32,652 nt of DNA from Parafrankia sp. EUN1f (GTDB lineage: Bacteria; Actinomycetota; Actinomycetes; Frankiales; Frankiaceae): positions 1-32,652 of the forward strand of contig NZ_ADGX01000094.1 of the NCBI RefSeq assembly GCF_000177675.1, written 5' to 3'. Made by a program: the position numbers and the translations under genes. The notes beneath the pieces were generated by a model. It saw only the letters and a list, made by a program, of their open reading frames with translations, was not told where the DNA came from and did not search any database. Below are positions 30,641-32,652 of the stretch, piece after piece. Numbering within the stretch: the first letter of the stretch is position 1; each line of letters starts with the position of its first letter.

Positions 30641-32032
30641 TCAGTTCCGCGGCTGGGTCTTGTGCTGGGCGGGGAGATATGAGGGGGCTGTGATGCCCTG
30701 GCCGACGGCCGCCAGTGGTTCGTCCAGCTCCTGTCGGCGTAGCACCGAGTCGAGGATCTCGCCGGCGCGGATCGAGATGTTGGACAGCAACGACGACGAG
30801 ATGCCGTGCTGGAACTCGCTCGCACCGGGAACGTAGATGCCGGCGGTGGTGTCGGGTTTCGTCTCGATGCTGTAGTCGCGTGCGACCTGGAGCCGGCCGG
30901 AGTCGCTGACCAGGCAGGCGTTTTCCATGCTGCCGAGCACGCGCCGCGGGTCGCGGGCGTTGTAGCCGGTGGCGAGCACGACGATGTCGGTGTCCAGGAC
31001 CCGCTTTTCGCCGGTGGGCAGGTGCCGGATGTGGACGCGGGTGCCGTCCGGGAGCGCCTCGTAGGCTTCCACCTGCGAGGCTCGCAGGAAGTGCAGCCGC
31101 TGGGGCCCGCGGACCTTCTCCTGGTAGCTGCGCCGGTAGAGCTCGTCGATGAGGTCCATGTCGACCGCGGCGTAGTTGGTGCTGCGGTGGTAGGCCAGCA
31201 GCATCGCCCGGACGCCTTCCGGCGCGTGGTAGAACTCGTCGACGGCGTCCGGGTCGAAGATCTGGTTGACGAAGCCGCTGTTGTCGGCCGGTGTGAGCCC
31301 GTACCGGGCGAAGACCGCGAACACCTCGGCCTGTGGGAACCGGGTGTGCAGGTGTTCGGTCACCTCGGCGGCGCTCTGGCCGGCCCCGACCACGGCGAAG
31401 CGCTGGCGTGGTGTCGACGGCATCTGTGCGAGCCGGTGCAGCAGGTCGTGGTTGTGCCACAGGCGGTCGCCGAGCTCGGCATTGTCCGGCAGCCGCGGTT
31501 CGAGCCCGGCGGCGATGACGACGTTGCGGGCCCGGCGGACGACGGTTCGGCCTGGCTGGCCGGGCCGGCCGCTGATCACGTCGATGTAGGCGACCACGCC
31601 CTCGTGGACGACCGGCCGCAGATCCACGACCTCGGTGTCGTATTCGACGAGATTGTCGAGGCGGCCCGCGGCCCATTCCAGATAGTCGTGGTATTCGCAG
31701 CGCAGCGGGAACATCGTCTTGTGGTTGATGAAGTCCACGAGTCGGTTCTGCGAATGCAGATAGTTCAGAAAGCTGAAGCTGCTGGACGGGTTGCGCAGTG
31801 TCGCCAGATCCTTGAGGAAGGACACCTGCATGGTGGCGCCGTCGAGCAGCATCCCGCGGTGCCAGCCGAAGCGGGGCTGGCGTTCAAGAAATATCGCGCG
31901 CAACGCGGCCCCGGCGGAGACGCTGCTGTTGTGCTCCTCGATCGCGATGCCCAGGGCGATGTTCGAGGGTCCGAACCCGACTCCGATGACGTCGTGCACA
32001 CCGAGTTCCGCGGTCGGTGGACGGTCTCCCAC
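30641..32032 (-). CDS. SidA/IucD/PvdA-type L-ornithine or L-lysine N-hydroxylase
   Basis: The 463-aa protein has the FAD motif VHDVIGVGFGPSNIALGIAI (about 12-31), WHRGMLLDGATMQVSFLKDL with the substrate-binding Gln/Lys, the NADPH motif VVGAGQSAAEVTEH (about 214-227), and the distal ATGYN signature. It N-hydroxylates ornithine or lysine for hydroxamate siderophores. The GTG start at 32032 follows GAGGGGC. An IdeR-like box lies 40-58 bases upstream, so expression should rise when iron is low. Length is normal. Confidence 0.9.
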   Translation of the reverse strand: MGDRPPTAELGVHDVIGVGFGPSNIALGIAIEEHNSSVSAGAALRAIFLERQPRFGWHRGMLLDGATMQVSFLKDLATLRNPSSSFSFLNYLHSQNRLVDFINHKTMFPLRCEYHDYLEWAAGRLDNLVEYDTEVVDLRPVVHEGVVAYIDVISGRPGQPGRTVVRRARNVVIAAGLEPRLPDNAELGDRLWHNHDLLHRLAQMPSTPRQRFAVVGAGQSAAEVTEHLHTRFPQAEVFAVFARYGLTPADNSGFVNQIFDPDAVDEFYHAPEGVRAMLLAYHRSTNYAAVDMDLIDELYRRSYQEKVRGPQRLHFLRASQVEAYEALPDGTRVHIRHLPTGEKRVLDTDIVVLATGYNARDPRRVLGSMENACLVSDSGRLQVARDYSIETKPDTTAGIYVPGASEFQHGISSSLLSNISIRAGEILDSVLRRQELDEPLAAVGQGITAPSYLPAQHKTQPRN

Positions 32033-32071
32033 GGCTGCCCCTCTTGTCGGTTGATCTGACCGGATGCGAAT

Positions 32072-32090
32072 TTAGGTTAACTTTACCTAT
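32072..32090. promoter_or_regulatory. IdeR/DmdR-like iron box 1
   Basis: TTAGGTTAACTTTACCTAT matches the actinobacterial iron-box consensus at about 14 of 19 positions and sits in the promoter position of the hydroxylase gene. Confidence 0.75.
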
Positions 32091-32344
32091 GTTCGGGTCG
32101 ACCTGTTGCTCTGTCAAGGTGTTCGTCGAGGTCGCACCGGTCGAGGTGGCGGTGGAGGCGCTCGATCGAGCCTCCCTGGAGGGTGTCTGGAGGCCTTAAA
32201 GGCGGCGCCCGTTGTTGATTTGTTGTTCTTGTCGAGGCGAGGAGCTGCGGTCGCGGCGGGGCGTCGTGGATGGCGTGGACGACCGCATGTGACTAGATGT
32301 GACCGTGCGTTGCAACCGCCACGGCCTACCTGAAGCTGAATGTG

Positions 32345-32363
32345 TTAAGTGAACCTAACTTAG
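32345..32363. promoter_or_regulatory. Weak IdeR-like box 2
   Basis: TTAAGTGAACCTAACTTAG contains AACCTAA and ACTTAGG half sites. It is less symmetrical than the two others. Confidence 0.45.
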
Positions 32364-32448
32364 GTGTGATGCGGTTGGTGGTCAAGCGGGCCGGATTGCG
32401 GCGACCTGCGTGACTCGCGGTGGCTCAACCGGCCGCATCCCGCGAAGT

Positions 32449-32467
32449 ATAGGTTAACTTCACCTAA
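32449..32467. promoter_or_regulatory. IdeR-like iron box 3
   Basis: ATAGGTTAACTTCACCTAA is a good match to the consensus. It probably controls a rightward iron-uptake gene starting at or beyond the window edge. Between box 1 and box 3 no gene is visible. Confidence 0.7.
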
Positions 32468-32591
32468 GTTTCATGCGTCGGGTGTCGTCCGACGGGGTGG
32501 GGAGGAGGCGCGGTCGGTCGGCGGCCTCGTCCCAGGCGGATCGCCGACCCTCACACGGCTGCCCTCCCCGGCGTCGGGTCGCGTGAGAGTC

Positions 32592-32652
32592 ATGCCAAGC
32601 ACGGCTGCGGTGCTCCGCCTGCGGGCACACCGCGTGCGCGGGCGTGAGCGCT
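32592..32652 (+). CDS. Possible start of a rightward gene (partial)
   Basis: From ATG 32592 (or GTG 32583) the frame stays open to the window end, reading MPSTAAVLRLRAHRVRGRER. It is only 20 codons, basic, with no motif. Position after iron box 3 suggests an iron-transport or siderophore gene, but this is context only. Confidence 0.3.
   Translation, partial: MPSTAAVLRLRAHRVRGRER

Noticed and set aside
30806-32059. Plus-strand 417-codon frame opposite the siderophore hydroxylase
   Set aside because: The hydroxylase on the minus strand has clear FAD and NADPH motifs; this frame is its complement with no recognisable domain.

Overview
The window is high-GC actinobacterial DNA. Very high coding G+C, GTG starts, leaderless-looking promoters, an AICE-type RepSA initiator, an SCO4848-type small membrane protein, abundant IS debris and IdeR-type iron boxes together suggest Frankia or a close relative. 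This is an inference from gene content, not a database match.

Layout. (1) 1-3400 is a decayed zone. It holds an IS3-family element whose right end cuts an O-methyltransferase gene, a DUF3592 membrane gene with an in-frame amber stop, an IS630 transposase fragment, a sigma-70 region 2 fused to a membrane and Pro/Lys/Thr-repeat protein, and the 3' end of a tRNA. (2) 3386-10220 is the most unusual part. Seven direct repeats, each a 5' fragment of an SCO4848-type gene joined to the same phage-type att arm, separate a series of small defence or toxin-antitoxin cargos: DUF433/DUF5615, Abi (HEPN), HicBA, a second Abi, VapBC, DUF5615/DUF433 and Fic. (3) 10305-10583 carries an intact copy of the target gene, and 10886-20664 is a degenerate actinomycete integrative element (AICE). 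It has a RepSA-type replication protein, small accessory genes, a broken serine integrase lying next to the other att end, and cargo that includes a small Asn-rich precursor peptide with a B12-type radical SAM maturase, a creatininase-family hydrolase and an XRE/TPR regulator frameshifted by a 35-bp triplication. The matching 3' half of the target gene follows at 20698. (4) 21-29.9 kb is chromosomal: a membrane protein, an SDR dehydrogenase, a TetR regulator fused to a catalytically empty aldo/keto reductase, a divergent Rieske dioxygenase, a RecQ-like helicase with a phosphoribosyltransferase-like tail, a membrane protein and a lipoprotein. (5) 30.6-32.65 kb is an iron-regulated siderophore locus with a SidA/IucD-type N-hydroxylase and several IdeR-like boxes.

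How the parts fit. The att halves at 10190-10220 and 20679-20710 define an attP that is an inverted repeat with a TT crossover, as expected for a serine integrase. My working model is that successive related elements each brought a cargo module plus a fresh copy of the target gene, and each new element inserted into the newest copy. Collapse of the old backbones then left a ladder of cargo modules. The last integrase is now deleted and lacks its nucleophile, so the array is probably frozen except for homologous recombination between repeats. The RiPP-like cassette and the pseudoenzyme regulator are the best candidates for new biochemistry.
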